A DNA stretch of 64,000 nt from Gimibacter soli (GCF_028463845.1 NZ_CP116805.1:1612001-1676000), one strand, 5' to 3'; counted from the stretch's first letter, positions 40,930 through 53,195 are shown. Made by a program: numbers and translations. Notes: generated from the letters alone by a model not told the origin.

Positions 40930-43008
40930 ATGGCACGCAAATCCCCCCTGGATCGTTACCGTAACATCGGTATCATGGCGCACATCGACGCCGGCAAAAC
41001 CACCACGACCGAGCGTATTCTTTATTACACCGGCCGTAGCCACAAAATCGGCGAAGTGCACGATGGCGCTGCTACCATGGACTGGATGGAGCAGGAGCAA
41101 GAGCGCGGTATCACCATTACCTCGGCTGCTACCACCTGCTTCTGGAAAGATCACCGCATCAACATCATCGACACCCCCGGCCACGTTGACTTCACGATTG
41201 AAGTAGAGCGTAGCCTCCGGGTGCTCGATGGTGCTGTTGCTGTATTTGACTCGGTCGCCGGCGTTGAGCCGCAGTCCGAGACCGTATGGCGTCAGGCTGA
41301 CAAATACCACGTGCCCCGCATGTGCTTCGTCAACAAGATGGACCGTATGGGCGCGAACTTCGAGCGTTGCGTCGACATGATCGTCAAGCGCCTCGGCGCC
41401 AAGCCGCTCGTCATCCAGCTGCCGATCGGCGCTGAAAGCGATTACGAAGGCCTGATCGACCTCATCAAGATGAAAGAGGTTATCTGGAAAGGCGAAGACC
41501 TCGGTGCATCGTTCGAGTATGTCGATATTCGCGACAGCCTGAAGGACGCCGCTGAAACCGCCCGGATGGAAATGATCGAGCTTGCAGTAGAAGCCGATGA
41601 AGCCCTGATGGAAAAATACCTCGAAGGTGAGGAAGTCTCGGAAGAAGAACTGCTCGGCGCAATCCGCAAGGGTACCTGCGACCTGCTGTTCGTTCCGGTC
41701 CTCAACGGTACCGCGTTCAAGAACAAGGGCGTTCAGCCGCTCCTCGACGCCGTTATCGCCTTCATGCCGAGCCCGGTTGACGTTCCCGCCATCCGTGGTA
41801 TCGACCCCAAAGACGAAAGCGAAATCAAGCGCAAGTCGTCGGACGACGAGCCCTTCTCGGCTCTCGCCTTCAAGATTATGAACGACCCCTTCGTAGGCTC
41901 GCTCACCTTCGCCCGTATCTATTCCGGCGTTCTCGAGGCTGGCACCCAGGTGACCAACTCGGTGAAGGGCCACAAGGAAAAGATCGGCCGTATGCTTGAA
42001 ATGCATGCGAACAACCGTGAAGACGTGAAAGAAGCCCGCGCAGGCGACATCGTTGCTCTCGCTGGCCTCAAGAACACCACCACCGGTGACACCCTCTGCG
42101 CCAACAACTCGATCGTTGTTCTCGAGCGTATGGAATTCCCGGATCCGGTTATCGAAGTGGCTGTTGAGCCGAAGTCGAAAGCCGACCAGGAAAAGATGGG
42201 CCTCGCCCTCAACCGTCTGGCGCAGGAAGATCCGTCGTTCCGCGTGAAGTCGGACGAAGAATCGGGCCAGACCGTGATCGCCGGCATGGGCGAACTGCAC
42301 CTCGAGATCATCGTTGACCGTATGCGTCGCGAATTCAAAGTCGAGTGCAACGTGGGCGCCCCGCAGGTTGCTTACCGCGAAACCTTCGCCAAAGAAGTCG
42401 AGCTTGACTACACCCACAAGAAACAGTCGGGTGGTTCGGGTCAGTTCGGTCGCGTGAAGATCGTTGTTGCACCGGGCGAGCGTGGTTCGGGCTTCGTCTT
42501 CAAAGACGAAATCAAGGGCGGCTCGATCCCCCGTGAATATATCCCGGCCGTTCAATCGGGTATCAAGGACGTTGCCGAAAGCGGCGCGCTCATTGGCTTC
42601 CCGATCATCGACTTCTCGGTCCGCCTGATCGACGGTGCTTACCACGACGTTGACTCGAGCGCCCTCGCGTTCGAAATCGCCGGTCGCGGTGCAGCCCGTG
42701 AAGCGGCCCAGAAAGCCGGCATCAAGCTTCTCGAGCCGATGATGAAAGTTGAAGTCGTGACCCCCGACGAGTATGTCGGCGACGTCATCGGCGACCTCAA
42801 CCGTCGTCGCGGCCAGATCCAGGGCTCGGAAACCCGTGGTCCTGCAACGGTAGTCAACGCGATGGTTCCCCTCGCGAACATGTTCGGCTATGTGAACGAC
42901 CTGCGTTCGTTCAGCCAGGGCCGCGCTCAGTTCTCGATGGTGTTCGATCACTATGCTGACGTACCGGCTCACGTGGCTGACGAACTGAAAACGAAGCTCG
43001 CGGGCTAA
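40930..43008 (+). CDS. fusA: Elongation factor G
   Basis: The 692-residue translocation GTPase has G1 [14 protein letters not shown]2 RGITITSA, G3 DTPGHVDF, G4 NKMDRMG and domains II-V ([23 protein letters not shown]). The length is normal. It lies between rpsG and tuf copy 2. Confidence 0.99.
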   Translation: MARKSPLDRYRNIGIMAHIDAGKTTTTERILYYTGRSHKIGEVHDGAATMDWMEQEQERGITITSAATTCFWKDHRINIIDTPGHVDFTIEVERSLRVLDGAVAVFDSVAGVEPQSETVWRQADKYHVPRMCFVNKMDRMGANFERCVDMIVKRLGAKPLVIQLPIGAESDYEGLIDLIKMKEVIWKGEDLGASFEYVDIRDSLKDAAETARMEMIELAVEADEALMEKYLEGEEVSEEELLGAIRKGTCDLLFVPVLNGTAFKNKGVQPLLDAVIAFMPSPVDVPAIRGIDPKDESEIKRKSSDDEPFSALAFKIMNDPFVGSLTFARIYSGVLEAGTQVTNSVKGHKEKIGRMLEMHANNREDVKEARAGDIVALAGLKNTTTGDTLCANNSIVVLERMEFPDPVIEVAVEPKSKADQEKMGLALNRLAQEDPSFRVKSDEESGQTVIAGMGELHLEIIVDRMRREFKVECNVGAPQVAYRETFAKEVELDYTHKKQSGGSGQFGRVKIVVAPGERGSGFVFKDEIKGGSIPREYIPAVQSGIKDVAESGALIGFPIIDFSVRLIDGAYHDVDSSALAFEIAGRGAAREAAQKAGIKLLEPMMKVEVVTPDEYVGDVIGDLNRRRGQIQGSETRGPATVVNAMVPLANMFGYVNDLRSFSQGRAQFSMVFDHYADVPAHVADELKTKLAG

Positions 43009-43070
43009 GAACAACAATAACCGGAACTAATTATGGATCCCCGATAAGGGGCCGATAGAAAGGGTTTAAA

Positions 43071-44261
43071 ATGGCTAAGGCTAAATTTGAGCGGACCAAA
43101 CCGCACTGCAACATTGGTACGATTGGTCACGTTGACCATGGCAAGACGACGCTGACGGCTGCGATCACGAAAGTGCTTGCTGAGACTGGCGGCGCGGCGT
43201 TCATGGACTATGCGAACATCGACAAGGCACCGGAAGAGCGCGAGCGTGGCATCACGATCTCGACCGCCCACGTTGAGTATGAGACGCCTGCGCGTCACTA
43301 TGCACACGTAGATTGCCCGGGCCACGCTGACTATGTGAAGAACATGATCACGGGTGCCGCCCAGATGGACGGCGCGATCCTCGTAGTGAACGCCGCTGAC
43401 GGCCCGATGCCGCAGACCCGCGAGCACATCCTTCTTGCTCGTCAGGTTGGTGTACCGGCGCTTGTTGTTTACATGAACAAGGTCGACCAGGTTGACGACG
43501 AAGAGCTCCTGGAGCTCGTCGAGATGGAAATCCGTGAGCTTCTTTCGGTTTACGACTTCCCGGGCGACGACATTCCGGTTGTCAAGGGTTCGGCTCTGGC
43601 CGCTCTCGAAGGCCGTGACGACAATATCGGTAAAGACTCGATCAAGGCTCTGATGGACGCTGTTGACAGCTACATCCCGCAGCCCGAGCGCGCCATCGAC
43701 GGTGCCTTCCTGATGCCGGTTGAGGACGTGTTCTCGATCTCGGGTCGTGGTACGGTTGTGACCGGTCGCGTCGAGCGTGGCATCGTGAAAGTCGGCGAAG
43801 AGATCGAAATCGTCGGTATCCGTGACACCCAGAAGTCGGTTGTGACCGGCGTCGAGATGTTCCGCAAGCTTCTGGACCAGGGCCAGGCTGGTGACAACAT
43901 CGGTGCTCTCCTGCGTGGTATCGGCCGTGAAGACGTCGAGCGTGGCCAGGTTCTGGCTCACCCCGGCACGATCAAGCCGCACACCCAGTTCACGGCAGAG
44001 ACCTATATCCTGTCGAAAGACGAAGGTGGCCGTCACACGCCGTTCTTCGCCAACTACCGTCCGCAGTTCTACTTCCGTACGACGGACGTGACCGGCACCA
44101 TCGCTCTGCCCGAAGGCACCGAGATGGTCATGCCGGGTGACAACATCACCCTGACGGTCGAACTGATCGCGCCGATCGCCATGGACGAAGGCCTCCGCTT
44201 CGCTATCCGCGAAGGCGGCCGTACCGTCGGTGCAGGCGTTGTCGCGAAGATCCTGAAGTAA
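43071..44261 (+). CDS. tuf: Elongation factor Tu, copy 2
   Basis: The protein is identical in all 396 residues to copy 1 at 25946. DNA identity begins at the start codon and ends 18 nt before the stop. After that point the last codons differ only at third positions (GTC GCG AAG ATC CTG against GTG GCC AAA ATT CTC), which marks a recent conversion tract. It stands between fusA and rpsJ, the usual str-operon place. Confidence 0.99.
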   Translation: MAKAKFERTKPHCNIGTIGHVDHGKTTLTAAITKVLAETGGAAFMDYANIDKAPEERERGITISTAHVEYETPARHYAHVDCPGHADYVKNMITGAAQMDGAILVVNAADGPMPQTREHILLARQVGVPALVVYMNKVDQVDDEELLELVEMEIRELLSVYDFPGDDIPVVKGSALAALEGRDDNIGKDSIKALMDAVDSYIPQPERAIDGAFLMPVEDVFSISGRGTVVTGRVERGIVKVGEEIEIVGIRDTQKSVVTGVEMFRKLLDQGQAGDNIGALLRGIGREDVERGQVLAHPGTIKPHTQFTAETYILSKDEGGRHTPFFANYRPQFYFRTTDVTGTIALPEGTEMVMPGDNITLTVELIAPIAMDEGLRFAIREGGRTVGAGVVAKILK

Positions 44262-44305
44262 GTAAGGGTCGTCCCTAAACAAAAAAGCCAATGGTGGCAT
44301 GTAAT

Positions 44306-44329
44306 GGCGCCGGCCTGAAAACCGGCGCC
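44306..44329 (+). promoter_or_regulatory. Hairpin in the tuf-rpsJ gap
   Basis: GGCGCCGG/CCGGCGCC with an 8-nt loop, 18 nt before the rpsJ start. Without a strong T-run it may be an attenuator or a leader element for the S10 operon. Confidence 0.45.
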
Positions 44330-44347
44330 CTCTTATAGGAAAGAAAA

Positions 44348-44662
44348 ATGGACGCGCAAAACATTCGCATCCGCCTCAAAGCTTTCGATCACCGTGTCCT
44401 GGACCAGGCCACGGGTGAGATCGCTGCAACGGCGAAGCGCACCGGCGCCCTGGTACGTGGGCCGATCCCGCTGCCGACCAAGATCGAGAAGTTCACGGTT
44501 CTCCGTGGGCCGCACATCGATAAGAAGTCGCGCGAGCAGTTCGAAATGCGTACGCACAAGCGCCTTCTGGATATTGTTGACCCGACTCCGCAGACCGTGG
44601 ACGCGCTGATGAAGCTCGACCTCGCGGCTGGCGTTGACGTCGAGATCAAGCTTCAGGGGTAA
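44348..44662 (+). CDS. rpsJ: 30S ribosomal protein S10
   Basis: The 104-residue protein has [16 protein letters not shown] and the typical [19 protein letters not shown] loop. It also serves as NusE in antitermination. It is first of the S10 operon, 5 nt before rplC. Confidence 0.99.
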   Translation: MDAQNIRIRLKAFDHRVLDQATGEIAATAKRTGALVRGPIPLPTKIEKFTVLRGPHIDKKSREQFEMRTHKRLLDIVDPTPQTVDALMKLDLAAGVDVEIKLQG

Positions 44663-44667
44663 GCCAC

Positions 44668-45414
44668 ATGCGTACTGGTCTGATTGCCAAAAAACTGGGC
44701 ATGACCCGTATCTTCGACGAAGCGGGCATGCATGTGCCGGTCACCGTCCTCCAGATCGAGAATCTGCAGGTCGTTGCCCAGCGCACCAATGAAAAAGACG
44801 GCTACACGGCACTCCAACTCGGTGTCGGTACCCGTAAAGTGAAAAACGTCTCGAAAGCCATGCGCGGTCACTTCGCGAAGGCCGAAGTTGACGCCAAGAT
44901 GAAAGTTGCAGAATTCCGCGTGAGCGAAGACTGCCTCGTGGACGTCGGTGCCGAAATCACCGCCGAACACTTCATCAAGGGCCAGCTCGTCGATGTTGTC
45001 GGTACCTCGAAAGGTAAAGGCTTCGCCGGCGTTATGAAGCGTCACAACTTCGGTGGTCTGCGTGCGTCGCACGGCGTGTCGGTCTCGCACCGCTCGCATG
45101 GTTCGACTGGTCAGTGCCAGGACCCGGGTCGGGTCTTCAAAGGCAAGAAAATGGCCGGTCACCTCGGTGACGTCCGTACCACTGTGCAGAACCTGACGGT
45201 TGTTGAAGCCCGCGCTGAGGAAGGTCTCCTCCTCGTGAAGGGCGGCGTGCCGGGTGCGAAGGGTAACTGGGTGTTCATTTCGGACGCCGTTAAAGTTGCT
45301 CTGCCCGAGGGCGTGCCGACGCCGGCAGCAGTTCGTGTAGCTGCAGTGGCTGAAGCTGAAGTTCCGGCAAGCGAAGCTGTTGAAGCTCCTGCTGCCGAAA
45401 GCAATGAGGAATAA
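44668..45414 (+). CDS. rplC: 50S ribosomal protein L3
   Basis: The 248-residue protein begins [18 protein letters not shown] and has the signature [21 protein letters not shown] (quoted up to 21 in the gene, key residue Gln in GQCQ, the methylation site in relatives). It is about 40 residues longer than the enteric protein because of an Ala/Glu-rich tail (from about residue 210), common in Alphaproteobacteria. Confidence 0.98.
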   Translation: MRTGLIAKKLGMTRIFDEAGMHVPVTVLQIENLQVVAQRTNEKDGYTALQLGVGTRKVKNVSKAMRGHFAKAEVDAKMKVAEFRVSEDCLVDVGAEITAEHFIKGQLVDVVGTSKGKGFAGVMKRHNFGGLRASHGVSVSHRSHGSTGQCQDPGRVFKGKKMAGHLGDVRTTVQNLTVVEARAEEGLLLVKGGVPGAKGNWVFISDAVKVALPEGVPTPAAVRVAAVAEAEVPASEAVEAPAAESNEE

Positions 45415-45419
45415 GGGTC

Positions 45420-46040
45420 ATGAAGACGAATGTTCTGACTCTTGACGCCAAAAAAGCTGGCGACGTCGATCTGAACGACGCCATCTTCGGCGTAGACCCG
45501 CGTGCAGACATCCTGCACCGTGTCGTCACCTGGCAGCTCGCGAAGCGCCGTGCGGGGACCCATGCGGTTCTCTTCCGCTCGGAAATCTCGCGCACGACCA
45601 AGAAATTCGGCAAGCAAAAAGGCGGTGGCGGTGCTCGTCACGGCTCGCGCAAGTCGAACATCTGGGTGGGCGGTGCCCGCGCGTTTGGCCCGATCCCCCG
45701 CGATCATGGCTTCGACCTGCCGAAAAAGATCCGCAAGCTTGGCCTGAAGTGCGCTCTGAGCGCGAAACAGGCTGCTGGCAAACTCATCGTTGTCGACAGC
45801 GTTGAGATGACCGAAGGCAAAACCAAGGCTCTTGTCGAGAAACTCGGCAAACTGAACCTTGCTAACGCCCTCTTCATCGACGGTGCCGAGGTGAATGCCA
45901 ACTTCAAGCTGGCTGTCTCGAACATCCCCAACATCGACGTGCTGCCGAGCCAGGGCGCGAACGTTTACGACATCCTTCGTCGTGACACGCTCGTCCTCAC
46001 CAAAGCAGCTGTTGCTAACCTCGAGGAGCGTCTGAAATGA
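45420..46040 (+). CDS. rplD: 50S ribosomal protein L4
   Basis: The 206-residue protein lines the exit tunnel. The long loop with [20 protein letters not shown] is present. In enteric bacteria L4 represses the S10 operon; whether that holds here is unknown. It overlaps rplW by 4 nt. Confidence 0.99.
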   Translation: MKTNVLTLDAKKAGDVDLNDAIFGVDPRADILHRVVTWQLAKRRAGTHAVLFRSEISRTTKKFGKQKGGGGARHGSRKSNIWVGGARAFGPIPRDHGFDLPKKIRKLGLKCALSAKQAAGKLIVVDSVEMTEGKTKALVEKLGKLNLANALFIDGAEVNANFKLAVSNIPNIDVLPSQGANVYDILRRDTLVLTKAAVANLEERLK

Positions 46041-46330
46041 GCGATATCAATCATTACGACGTAATCGTCAGCCCGGTTATCACCGAGAAGGCGACCTTGG
46101 GCGCAGAGAACAACCAGGTGACCTTCAAGGTTGCCATCGACGCCACCAAGCCGCAGATCAAGGCGGCCGTAGAGGCGCTCTTTGGCAAGAAGGTCGAAAA
46201 GGTCAACACGCTTCGCCAGGAAGGCAAAGTGAAACGTTTCCGCGGTGTAACCGGCAAACGCGCCGAGTACAAAAAAGCGATCGTGACACTTGCTGCCGGC
46301 GAAAGCCTTGATGTGACGGCGGGGATCTAA
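46037..46330 (+). CDS. rplW: 50S ribosomal protein L23
   Basis: The 97-residue protein forms the docking site for trigger factor and SRP at the tunnel exit. [21 protein letters not shown] and [16 protein letters not shown] are typical. It is coupled to rplD by an ATGA overlap. Confidence 0.98.
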   Translation: MSDINHYDVIVSPVITEKATLGAENNQVTFKVAIDATKPQIKAAVEALFGKKVEKVNTLRQEGKVKRFRGVTGKRAEYKKAIVTLAAGESLDVTAGI

Positions 46331-46332
46331 CG

Positions 46333-47172
46333 ATGGCACTTAAATCATATCGTCCAGTGACCCCGTCCCAGCGCGGGCTCGTCCTCGTCAGCCGTGAAGG
46401 TCTGCACAAGGGCAAGCCGGTCAAGGCGCTGACCGAGGGTCTCACCAAGTCGGGTGGTCGCAACAACACCGGCCGCATCACCGCGTTCACCCGCGGCGGT
46501 GGCCACAAGCGTACCTACCGTATGATCGACTTCAAACGCACGAAGTGGGACATGACCGCTACCGTGGAACGGCTCGAATACGATCCGAACCGCACCGCGT
46601 TCATCGCACTCGTGAAGTATGAAGACGGTGAACTGTCCTACATCCTGGCGCCGCAGCGCCTGGCTCCGGGCGACGTTATCGTCGCCGGCGAGAAAGTGGA
46701 CGTGAAGCCGGGCAACTGCATGCCGCTCATGAACATGCCGGTCGGCACCATCATCCACAATGTGGAGATGAAGCCGGGCAAGGGTGGCCAGATCGCTCGT
46801 TCCGCTGGCACCTATGCCCAGCTGATCGGTCGTGACCGCGGTTATGCCCAGATTCGCCTGTCGTCGGGTGAGGTTCGCCTCGTTCGCGGTGAGTGCGTCG
46901 CCACCATCGGCGCCGTATCGAACCCGGACAACCAGAACCAGACCTTGGCAAAAGCCGGTCGCAGCCGTTGGCTGGGCCGTCGTCCGAGCGTCCGTGGCGT
47001 TGCCATGAACCCGATCGATCACCCGCATGGTGGTGGTGAGGGTCGTACCTCGGGTGGTCGTCACCCTGTCACTCCGTGGGGCAAACCCACGAAGGGCAAG
47101 AAGACCCGCTCGAACAAGGCTTCGGACAAGTACATTCTCCGCTCGCGCCACGAGCGCAAAGCCAAGCGCTAA
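46333..47172 (+). CDS. rplB: 50S ribosomal protein L2
   Basis: The 279-residue peptidyl-transferase-centre protein. [20 protein letters not shown] and the essential His region [20 protein letters not shown] are intact. It starts 2 nt after rplW. Confidence 0.99.
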   Translation: MALKSYRPVTPSQRGLVLVSREGLHKGKPVKALTEGLTKSGGRNNTGRITAFTRGGGHKRTYRMIDFKRTKWDMTATVERLEYDPNRTAFIALVKYEDGELSYILAPQRLAPGDVIVAGEKVDVKPGNCMPLMNMPVGTIIHNVEMKPGKGGQIARSAGTYAQLIGRDRGYAQIRLSSGEVRLVRGECVATIGAVSNPDNQNQTLAKAGRSRWLGRRPSVRGVAMNPIDHPHGGGEGRTSGGRHPVTPWGKPTKGKKTRSNKASDKYILRSRHERKAKR

Positions 47173-47184
47173 GGAGTCATCGAT

Positions 47185-47463
47185 ATGGCACGTTCTGTTT
47201 GGAAAGGTCCGTTCGTTGATCTTCACCTTATGAAAAAGGTGGAAGGCGCTCAGGCCGGCGGCAAAGGCGGGGTGATCAACACCTGGTCGCGTCGTTCTAC
47301 CATTCTGCCGAACTTCGTTGGTCTGACGTTCAACGTCTACAACGGTCAGAAGTTCATTCCGGTCTATGTCACTGAAGACATGGTCGGTCACAAGCTGGGT
47401 GAATTCGCTCCGACGCGTACCTACTATGGTCACGCTGCGGACAAGAAAGCCAAGAGGAAGTAA
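47185..47463 (+). CDS. rpsS: 30S ribosomal protein S19
   Basis: The 92-residue head protein shows [37 protein letters not shown] and [20 protein letters not shown] precedes ATG. Confidence 0.99.
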   Translation: MARSVWKGPFVDLHLMKKVEGAQAGGKGGVINTWSRRSTILPNFVGLTFNVYNGQKFIPVYVTEDMVGHKLGEFAPTRTYYGHAADKKAKRK

Positions 47464-47465
47464 CC

Positions 47466-47846
47466 GTGGGTAAAGAAGCAGCAAAACGCCGTCTGGCGGA
47501 TAACGAAGCTGTAGCTACCGCTACCATGCTTCGCGGCTCGCCCCAGAAACTGAATCTGGTGGCTGCCAGCATTCGCGGCATGAAAGTGGAAAAGGCTCTG
47601 GCGACGCTTACGTTCAGCCCGCGCCGTTCCGCGATCGACGTGAAGAAATGTCTGCAATCGGCTATCGCCAATGCAGAGAACAACCATAACCTGGATGTGG
47701 ATAGCCTCGTGGTGGCGGAAGCCACTGTCGGTAAAGCCCTGGTCATGAAGCGCTTCCGCGCCCGTGCCCGTGGCCGCGTCGGCAAGATCATGAAGCCGTT
47801 CAGCCGTCTGCGCATTGTTGTGCGTGAAGTTGAGGAGCAAGCATAA
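47466..47846 (+). CDS. rplV: 50S ribosomal protein L22
   Basis: The 126-residue tunnel protein has [20 protein letters not shown] and the tunnel loop [19 protein letters not shown]. It has a GTG start 2 nt after rpsS and overlaps rpsC by 1 nt. Confidence 0.98.
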   Translation: MGKEAAKRRLADNEAVATATMLRGSPQKLNLVAASIRGMKVEKALATLTFSPRRSAIDVKKCLQSAIANAENNHNLDVDSLVVAEATVGKALVMKRFRARARGRVGKIMKPFSRLRIVVREVEEQA

Positions 47847-48541
47847 TGGGTCAGAAGGTAAGCCCCGTAGGTCTGCGCCTCGGCGTTAACCGCACCTGGG
47901 ATTCGCGCTGGTTTGCAGATCGTGGCGAATATGCCGGTCTGCTGCACGAAGACCTGAAAATTCGCGCGTTCGTCTTCAAGGAACTGTCGCAAGCCGGCAT
48001 TTCCAAAGTTGTCATCGAACGTCCGGCTAAAAAATGCCGCGTGACCATCTACTCGGCTCGTCCGGGTGTGATCATCGGCAAGAAGGGCGCCGACATCGAG
48101 AAGCTGCGTCAGAAGATCGCCAAGTTCACGGCATCTGACGTCAGCCTCAACATTGTCGAAGTCCGTAAGCCGGAAATCGATGCGAAGCTGATCGCCGACA
48201 ACATCGCCCAGCAGCTGGAACGCCGTGTGGCTTTCCGTCGCGCCATGAAACGTTCGGTCCAGAGCGCTATGCGCCTTGGCGCCGGCGGTATCCGGATCAA
48301 TTGCGGTGGTCGCCTTGGTGGCGCCGAGATTGCCCGGACCGAATGGTACCGCGAAGGCCGCGTGCCGTTGCATACCCTCCGTGCCGATATCGACTACGGC
48401 ACCTCTGAAGCCAAGACTGCCTATGGCATCTCGGGCATCAAGGTTTGGGTGTTCAAAGGCGAGATCATGGAACACGACCCGATGGCGCATGAGCGCCGGG
48501 CTAACGAAGCCCAACAGTCGGGCGGTCCGTCGCGCCGCTAA
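47846..48541 (+). CDS. rpsC: 30S ribosomal protein S3
   Basis: The 231-residue mRNA-entry protein has a KH domain with [15 protein letters not shown] and the C-terminal domain with [20 protein letters not shown]. Arg/Lys residues of the mRNA helicase site are present. Confidence 0.99.
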   Translation: MGQKVSPVGLRLGVNRTWDSRWFADRGEYAGLLHEDLKIRAFVFKELSQAGISKVVIERPAKKCRVTIYSARPGVIIGKKGADIEKLRQKIAKFTASDVSLNIVEVRKPEIDAKLIADNIAQQLERRVAFRRAMKRSVQSAMRLGAGGIRINCGGRLGGAEIARTEWYREGRVPLHTLRADIDYGTSEAKTAYGISGIKVWVFKGEIMEHDPMAHERRANEAQQSGGPSRR

Positions 48542-48574
48542 GGCCGACGGGATCAGGAATAGGAAGCACACACC

Positions 48575-48985
48575 ATGTTGCAACCGAAACGTACAAAGTT
48601 CCGTAAAGCCCATAAGGGCCGCATCCACGGCAATGCCAAGGGCGGAACTGCACTCAACTTCGGTGAATTCGGCCTCAAGGCAACTGCCCCCGGCCGCGTC
48701 ACCGCCCGTCAAATCGAAGCCGCCCGCCGTGCTCTGACCCGTCACATGAAGCGTCAGGGCAAGGTCTGGATCCGTATCTTCCCGGACGTTCCGGTGTCGT
48801 CGAAGCCGACCGAAGTCCGTATGGGTAAAGGTAAGGGTTCGCCCGAATACTGGGCCTGCCGTGTGAAACCCGGCCGGGTCATGTTCGAGGTGGACGGTGT
48901 ATCCGAAGAGATCGCGCGCGGCGGTTTCGAGCGTGCAGCTGCCAAGCTGCCGATCGGCACCCGCATCGTGTCTCGTATGCTGTAA
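48575..48985 (+). CDS. rplP: 50S ribosomal protein L16
   Basis: The 136-residue protein next to the A site. [19 protein letters not shown] opens the protein, and [20 protein letters not shown] is conserved. It starts 33 nt after rpsC. Confidence 0.99.
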   Translation: MLQPKRTKFRKAHKGRIHGNAKGGTALNFGEFGLKATAPGRVTARQIEAARRALTRHMKRQGKVWIRIFPDVPVSSKPTEVRMGKGKGSPEYWACRVKPGRVMFEVDGVSEEIARGGFERAAAKLPIGTRIVSRML

Positions 48986-49005
48986 TCCGAACGGAGTGAA
49001 TCGAA

Positions 49006-49194
49006 ATGAAGGCAACTGATCTTCGGTCCAAGTCGCAAAGCGAGCTCCGTGAGGAGCTTGCCGGCCTGAAAAAAGAGCAGCTCAACCTGCGCTTCCAGGC
49101 TGCGGCCGGCCAACTTGAAAACACGGCTCGCGTCCGTGAAGTCCGTCGCGATATCGCGCGGATTCGCACGGTTCTCGGCCAGACTGAGGCGTAA
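49006..49194 (+). CDS. rpmC: 50S ribosomal protein L29
   Basis: The 62-residue helical hairpin protein near the tunnel exit, with [20 protein letters not shown] and [11 protein letters not shown]. Confidence 0.98.
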   Translation: MKATDLRSKSQSELREELAGLKKEQLNLRFQAAAGQLENTARVREVRRDIARIRTVLGQTEA

Positions 49195-49204
49195 GGAGAA
49201 ACCC

Positions 49205-49441
49205 ATGCCTAAGCGTATCCTGCAAGGGACCGTGGTCTCCAACAAAGGCGACAAAACTGTCGTCGTGAGCGTTGAACGTCGTTTCCGTCATCCTTTGCTT
49301 GACAAAATTGTTCGCCGCTCTAAGAAGTACCACGCTCATGATGAGGGCAACCTGGTTCAGGTTGGTGACGTCGTTCGCATCGAAGAATGCCGTCCGATCT
49401 CAAAATTGAAGTGCTGGAAAGTGATCGGCGGTGAGGCGTAA
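49205..49441 (+). CDS. rpsQ: 30S ribosomal protein S17
   Basis: The 78-residue OB-fold protein binding helix 11 of 16S r[23 protein letters not shown] and the [21 protein letters not shown] block (its centre) are typical. ATG at 49205 is chosen over an upstream frame start inside rpmC, because AAGGAGAA precedes it. Confidence 0.98.
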   Translation: MPKRILQGTVVSNKGDKTVVVSVERRFRHPLLDKIVRRSKKYHAHDEGNLVQVGDVVRIEECRPISKLKCWKVIGGEA

Positions 49442-49487
49442 GCCTCACCGTCCACTTATTTTGCTGTAACGAAGAAGGGTTAACCCC

Positions 49488-49856
49488 ATGATTCAAATGC
49501 AAACGAACCTCGATGTGGCCGATAACTCCGGGGCCAAGAGGGTGCAGTGCATTAAGGTCCTTGGTGGATCTAAACGCAAGACGGCCGGGGTAGGCGACAT
49601 CATCGTCGTCTCCGTTAAAGAAGCGATCCCGCGGGGTCGTGTGAAGAAGGGTGACGTGCACCGCGCCGTCATCGTTCGCACTGCGAAAGAAGTGCGTCGC
49701 CCGGATGGCACCACCATCCGTTTCGACCGCAATGCCGCAGTGATCGTAGACAAAAAACACGAGCCGGTCGGCACCCGTATCTTCGGGCCGGTGGTTCGTG
49801 AGCTGCGTGCGAAGCAGCACATGAAGATCATCTCGCTTGCTCCGGAGGTGTTGTAA
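49488..49856 (+). CDS. rplN: 50S ribosomal protein L14
   Basis: The 122-residue interface protein, with [20 protein letters not shown] and the [10 protein letters not shown] end. It follows a 46-nt gap and overlaps rplX by 1 nt. Confidence 0.99.
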   Translation: MIQMQTNLDVADNSGAKRVQCIKVLGGSKRKTAGVGDIIVVSVKEAIPRGRVKKGDVHRAVIVRTAKEVRRPDGTTIRFDRNAAVIVDKKHEPVGTRIFGPVVRELRAKQHMKIISLAPEVL

Positions 49857-50173
49857 TGGCCGCGAAACTTAAAACTGGCGACAAAGTCGTCGTCATGGCC
49901 GGCAAGGACAAGGGCAAGCGCGGCGAAATCACCAGCGTGAACCCGAAAGAGGGCCGTGCTGTTGTTCAGGGTGTCAACCTTGTGAAGCGTCACCAGCGTC
50001 CGACCCAGGTCGCAGCTGGCGGCATCATCACCAAGGAAGCGCCGATCGCTCTGTCGAACCTCATGATTGAGGATCCGAAGGACGGCGCCCCGACCCGTGT
50101 TGGTTTCAAAGTTCTCGAGGACGGCCGCAAGGTTCGCTTTGCGAAAAAGTCCGGGGAGATGATCGATGGCTAA
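49856..50173 (+). CDS. rplX: 50S ribosomal protein L24
   Basis: The 105-residue assembly-initiating protein has a KOW motif ([20 protein letters not shown]). It overlaps rplN by 1 nt and rplE by 8 nt. Confidence 0.98.
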   Translation: MAAKLKTGDKVVVMAGKDKGKRGEITSVNPKEGRAVVQGVNLVKRHQRPTQVAAGGIITKEAPIALSNLMIEDPKDGAPTRVGFKVLEDGRKVRFAKKSGEMIDG

Positions 50174-50717
50174 GGCTATGCCGCGTCTTCGCAAACAGTA
50201 TGAAGACACCGTCCGTGCTTCGCTCGTAGAGCAGTTCGGCTACAAAAACCCGATGCAGGTTCCGAAACTGGACAAGATCGTCATCAACGTAGGCGTTGGT
50301 GAAGCTGTTCAGGACAAGAAGAAGGTCGAGAAGGTCGCCGAGGAAATCGGTCTGATCGCCGGTCAGAAGCCTGTCATCACCAAAGCTCGCAAATCGATCG
50401 CAGGCTTCAAGCTTCGCGAAGAGATGCCGATTGGTGTGAAGGTCACTCTGCGTGCCGAGCGCATGTATGAGTTCCTCGATCGTCTCATCACCATCGCACT
50501 GCCCCGCGTTCGTGACTTCCAGGGCGTAAACCCGAAGTCGTTCGACGGCCGTGGCAACTATGCGATGGGCCTGAAGGAACAACTGGTGTTCCCCGAGATC
50601 TCGTACGACAAGGTCGACGACGTTCGCGGTATGGACATCATCATCTGCACCACGGCCGAGACCGATGACGAAGCGCGTGCGCTTCTCAAAGGTTTCCAAA
50701 TGCCGTTCAAGGCATAA
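50166..50717 (+). CDS. rplE: 50S ribosomal protein L5
   Basis: The 183-residue 5S-rRNA-binding protein. [20 protein letters not shown] and the [19 protein letters not shown] block are typical. It overlaps the end of rplX by 8 nt, so translation is coupled. Confidence 0.99.
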   Translation: MAKAMPRLRKQYEDTVRASLVEQFGYKNPMQVPKLDKIVINVGVGEAVQDKKKVEKVAEEIGLIAGQKPVITKARKSIAGFKLREEMPIGVKVTLRAERMYEFLDRLITIALPRVRDFQGVNPKSFDGRGNYAMGLKEQLVFPEISYDKVDDVRGMDIIICTTAETDDEARALLKGFQMPFKA

Positions 50718-50739
50718 CGGCCGTCAGGAGGTTTTTGAT

Positions 50740-51045
50740 ATGGCTAAGAAAAGCGCCATCAACAAGAACGCCCACCGGGCGAAACTTGTGGCGAAATACG
50801 CTGCCAAGCGCGCTGCGCTGAAGGCCCAGGTCTATGACAAGACCACGGGTGAAGACGAGCGTTGGCTGGCAGCGCTGAAACTCGCTGCTCTGCCGCGTAA
50901 CGGCGCTCGTACCCGTCTTCGCAACCGTTGCGAAGTGACCGGTCGCCCGCGTGGTGTCTATCGTAAATTCAAGATGTCCCGTATCTCCCTGCGTGAGCTT
51001 GGCTCCGCTGGCAAGATCCCCGGCATCGTGAAGTCCAGCTGGTAA
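50740..51045 (+). CDS. rpsN: 30S ribosomal protein S14 (zinc-independent form)
   Basis: The 101-residue long form without CxxC zinc ligands ([26 protein letters not shown]). ATG at 50740 follows AGGAGG; an earlier in-frame start in rplE (50665) is not used. Confidence 0.98.
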   Translation: MAKKSAINKNAHRAKLVAKYAAKRAALKAQVYDKTTGEDERWLAALKLAALPRNGARTRLRNRCEVTGRPRGVYRKFKMSRISLRELGSAGKIPGIVKSSW

Positions 51046-51057
51046 GGAGGGCTCAAC

Positions 51058-51456
51058 ATGTCGATGACTGATCCTATCGGCGATATGCTGACCCGTATCC
51101 GTAACGGTCTGCAAGCTCGCAAGAATGTCGTTAAGACGCCGGCTTCGAAAACTCGTGAGCGCATCCTCGATGTGCTGACGCGCGAAGGTTATATCCGTGG
51201 CTACAGCCGCACTGATCTCGACAATAACAAAGCCGAGATCGTGATCGAGCTGAAGTATTTCGAAGGCGAACCGGTGATCCGTACGATCAACCGCGTCTCG
51301 AAGCCCGGCCGCCGCGTGTACAGCTCGGTCGGCGATCTGCCGCGTGTTCACAATGGTCTTGGTATTTCGATCGTTTCCACGCCGAAAGGCGTGCTCTCCG
51401 ACGCTGAAGCGCGTGAGCACAATGTGGGCGGCGAAGTACTCTGCACCGTGTTCTAA
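51058..51456 (+). CDS. rpsH: 30S ribosomal protein S8
   Basis: The 132-residue central-domain protein, with [18 protein letters not shown] and the [19 protein letters not shown] end. In enteric bacteria it represses the spc operon. Confidence 0.99.
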   Translation: MSMTDPIGDMLTRIRNGLQARKNVVKTPASKTRERILDVLTREGYIRGYSRTDLDNNKAEIVIELKYFEGEPVIRTINRVSKPGRRVYSSVGDLPRVHNGLGISIVSTPKGVLSDAEAREHNVGGEVLCTVF

Positions 51457-51479
51457 GTCGACAAGGAAGGGAAAGAACG

Positions 51480-52013
51480 ATGTCCCGTATCGGTAAAAAG
51501 CCTGTGGAGATTCCGTCGGGCGTGACCGTTTCCTTGAACGGCACGGACCTCACGGTAAAGGGACCGAAGGGCGAGCTCGCGATGAGCTTCGTACCCGAGG
51601 TTACCGTTAAACACGAAGACAACTCGATCACCGTACTGCCGGTGAACGACACGAAACGCGCTCGCTCCATGTGGGGTATGCAGCGTACGATGGTTTCGAA
51701 CCTGATGACCGGTGTGACCCAGGGTTACAGCCGCAAGCTCGAAATCAACGGCGTTGGTTACCGCGCTGCGATGAAAGGTGCGAACCTCGGTCTGCAACTC
51801 GGCTTCAGCCATGATGTCGAGTTCCCTGTACCCCAGGGTATCAAGATCGAGACGCCCGATCAGACCACGATCATCGTGTCGGGGATCGACAAGCAGCTGG
51901 TTGGTGAAACCGCTGCGAAGATCCGTGAATACCGGAAACCCGAGCCCTACAAAGGCAAGGGGATCAAGTATGAAGGTGAATATATCTTCCGCAAGGAAGG
52001 TAAGAAGAAATAA
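51480..52013 (+). CDS. rplF: 50S ribosomal protein L6
   Basis: The 177-residue two-domain protein near the sarcin-ricin loop. [16 protein letters not shown] starts it, and [20 protein letters not shown] is near the end. Confidence 0.99.
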   Translation: MSRIGKKPVEIPSGVTVSLNGTDLTVKGPKGELAMSFVPEVTVKHEDNSITVLPVNDTKRARSMWGMQRTMVSNLMTGVTQGYSRKLEINGVGYRAAMKGANLGLQLGFSHDVEFPVPQGIKIETPDQTTIIVSGIDKQLVGETAAKIREYRKPEPYKGKGIKYEGEYIFRKEGKKK

Positions 52014-52025
52014 TAGGTGGCATGA

Positions 52026-52382
52026 ATGGCTTCTAAAGATAAACTCTTTGAAAAGCGCCGTCAGCGTAACCGGACACAACTTCGCAAGAAGAGTGCCGGG
52101 CGGCCGCGCCTTTCTGTCCACCGTACCAACCAGCATATCTATGCTCAGGTCATCGACGATGTGAAGGGTGCAACGCTTGCCGCTGCCTCGACCATCGAAG
52201 CGGATCTGCGCGCTGGTAGCACCTCGAACAAAGAGGCTGCCACCAAGGTTGGTCAACTGATTGCCGAGCGTGCCAAAGCTGCTGGCGTCTCCTCCGTCGT
52301 GTTCGACCGCGGCGCTTTCCTTTACCACGGCCGTATTCAGGCCCTGGCGGAAGCGGCGCGCGAAGGCGGCCTGGATTTCTAA
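52026..52382 (+). CDS. rplR: 50S ribosomal protein L18
   Basis: The 118-residue 5S-rRNA-binding protein, with [20 protein letters not shown] and [20 protein letters not shown]. Confidence 0.98.
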   Translation: MASKDKLFEKRRQRNRTQLRKKSAGRPRLSVHRTNQHIYAQVIDDVKGATLAAASTIEADLRAGSTSNKEAATKVGQLIAERAKAAGVSSVVFDRGAFLYHGRIQALAEAAREGGLDF

Positions 52383-52407
52383 GGCTCGATGAAGGAAGGA
52401 ATGTCCA

Positions 52408-52980
52408 ATGGCACGCCCTGAACGCAATCGCGAAGAAAGCGAACTGGTTGAAAAGCTGGTCCACATCAACCGTGTGGCCAAAGTGGTTAAAGGTGGCCGT
52501 CGTTTCGGCTTCGCAGCCCTCGTTGTCGTCGGTGACGGCCGTGGCCGCGTAGGCTTCGGCAACGGCAAGGCTCGCGAGGTTCCCGAAGCGATCCGCAAGG
52601 CTACCGAAGCCGCCAAGAAGAACATGATCCGTGTTCCGCTCCGGGATGCACGCACGCTCCACCACGACATTCATGGTCGTCACGGCGCGGGCAAAGTGCT
52701 CCTTCGTACCGCCGCAGCTGGTACCGGCATCATCGCCGGCGGCCCGATGCGCGCCGTGTTCGAAGCCCTCGGGGTGCAGGACGTTGTGACCAAGTCGCAA
52801 GGTTCGACGAACCCTTACAACATGGTGCGGGCTACGATCGATGCTCTCGGTCGTCAGAATTCGCCCCGTCAGATCGCTGCGAAGCGTGGCAAGAAAGTTG
52901 CCGAGATCGTAGCGCGTCGCGAGGGTGGCAAAGCCGGTACCGACGAAGCGCTCGCCGATGGCGAAGCTAACGCGGAGTAA
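52408..52980 (+). CDS. rpsE: 30S ribosomal protein S5
   Basis: The 190-residue fidelity protein has [20 protein letters not shown] and [20 protein letters not shown]. It is about 20 residues longer than the enteric protein at the acidic C-terminus. Confidence 0.99.
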   Translation: MARPERNREESELVEKLVHINRVAKVVKGGRRFGFAALVVVGDGRGRVGFGNGKAREVPEAIRKATEAAKKNMIRVPLRDARTLHHDIHGRHGAGKVLLRTAAAGTGIIAGGPMRAVFEALGVQDVVTKSQGSTNPYNMVRATIDALGRQNSPRQIAAKRGKKVAEIVARREGGKAGTDEALADGEANAE

Positions 52981-52986
52981 TGTTCG

Positions 52987-53172
52987 ATGGCTGCTAAGAA
53001 AACCGTCAAGGTAACGCAGATCGCCAGCGCGATCCGTCGCACCGATGACCAGCTGGCCACCCTCAAGGGTCTCGGCCTCAACAAGATGCATCGTACGCGT
53101 GAGCTGGAAGATACCCCGGCTGTTCGCGGGATGATCAACAAGGTGCACCACCTGGTGCGCGTTGAAGACTAA
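52987..53172 (+). CDS. rpmD: 50S ribosomal protein L30
   Basis: The 61-residue protein, with [20 protein letters not shown] and [20 protein letters not shown]. It starts 6 nt after rpsE. Confidence 0.98.
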   Translation: MAAKKTVKVTQIASAIRRTDDQLATLKGLGLNKMHRTRELEDTPAVRGMINKVHHLVRVED

Positions 53173-53195
53173 CCCGAACGCGTGGAGAGACAGAA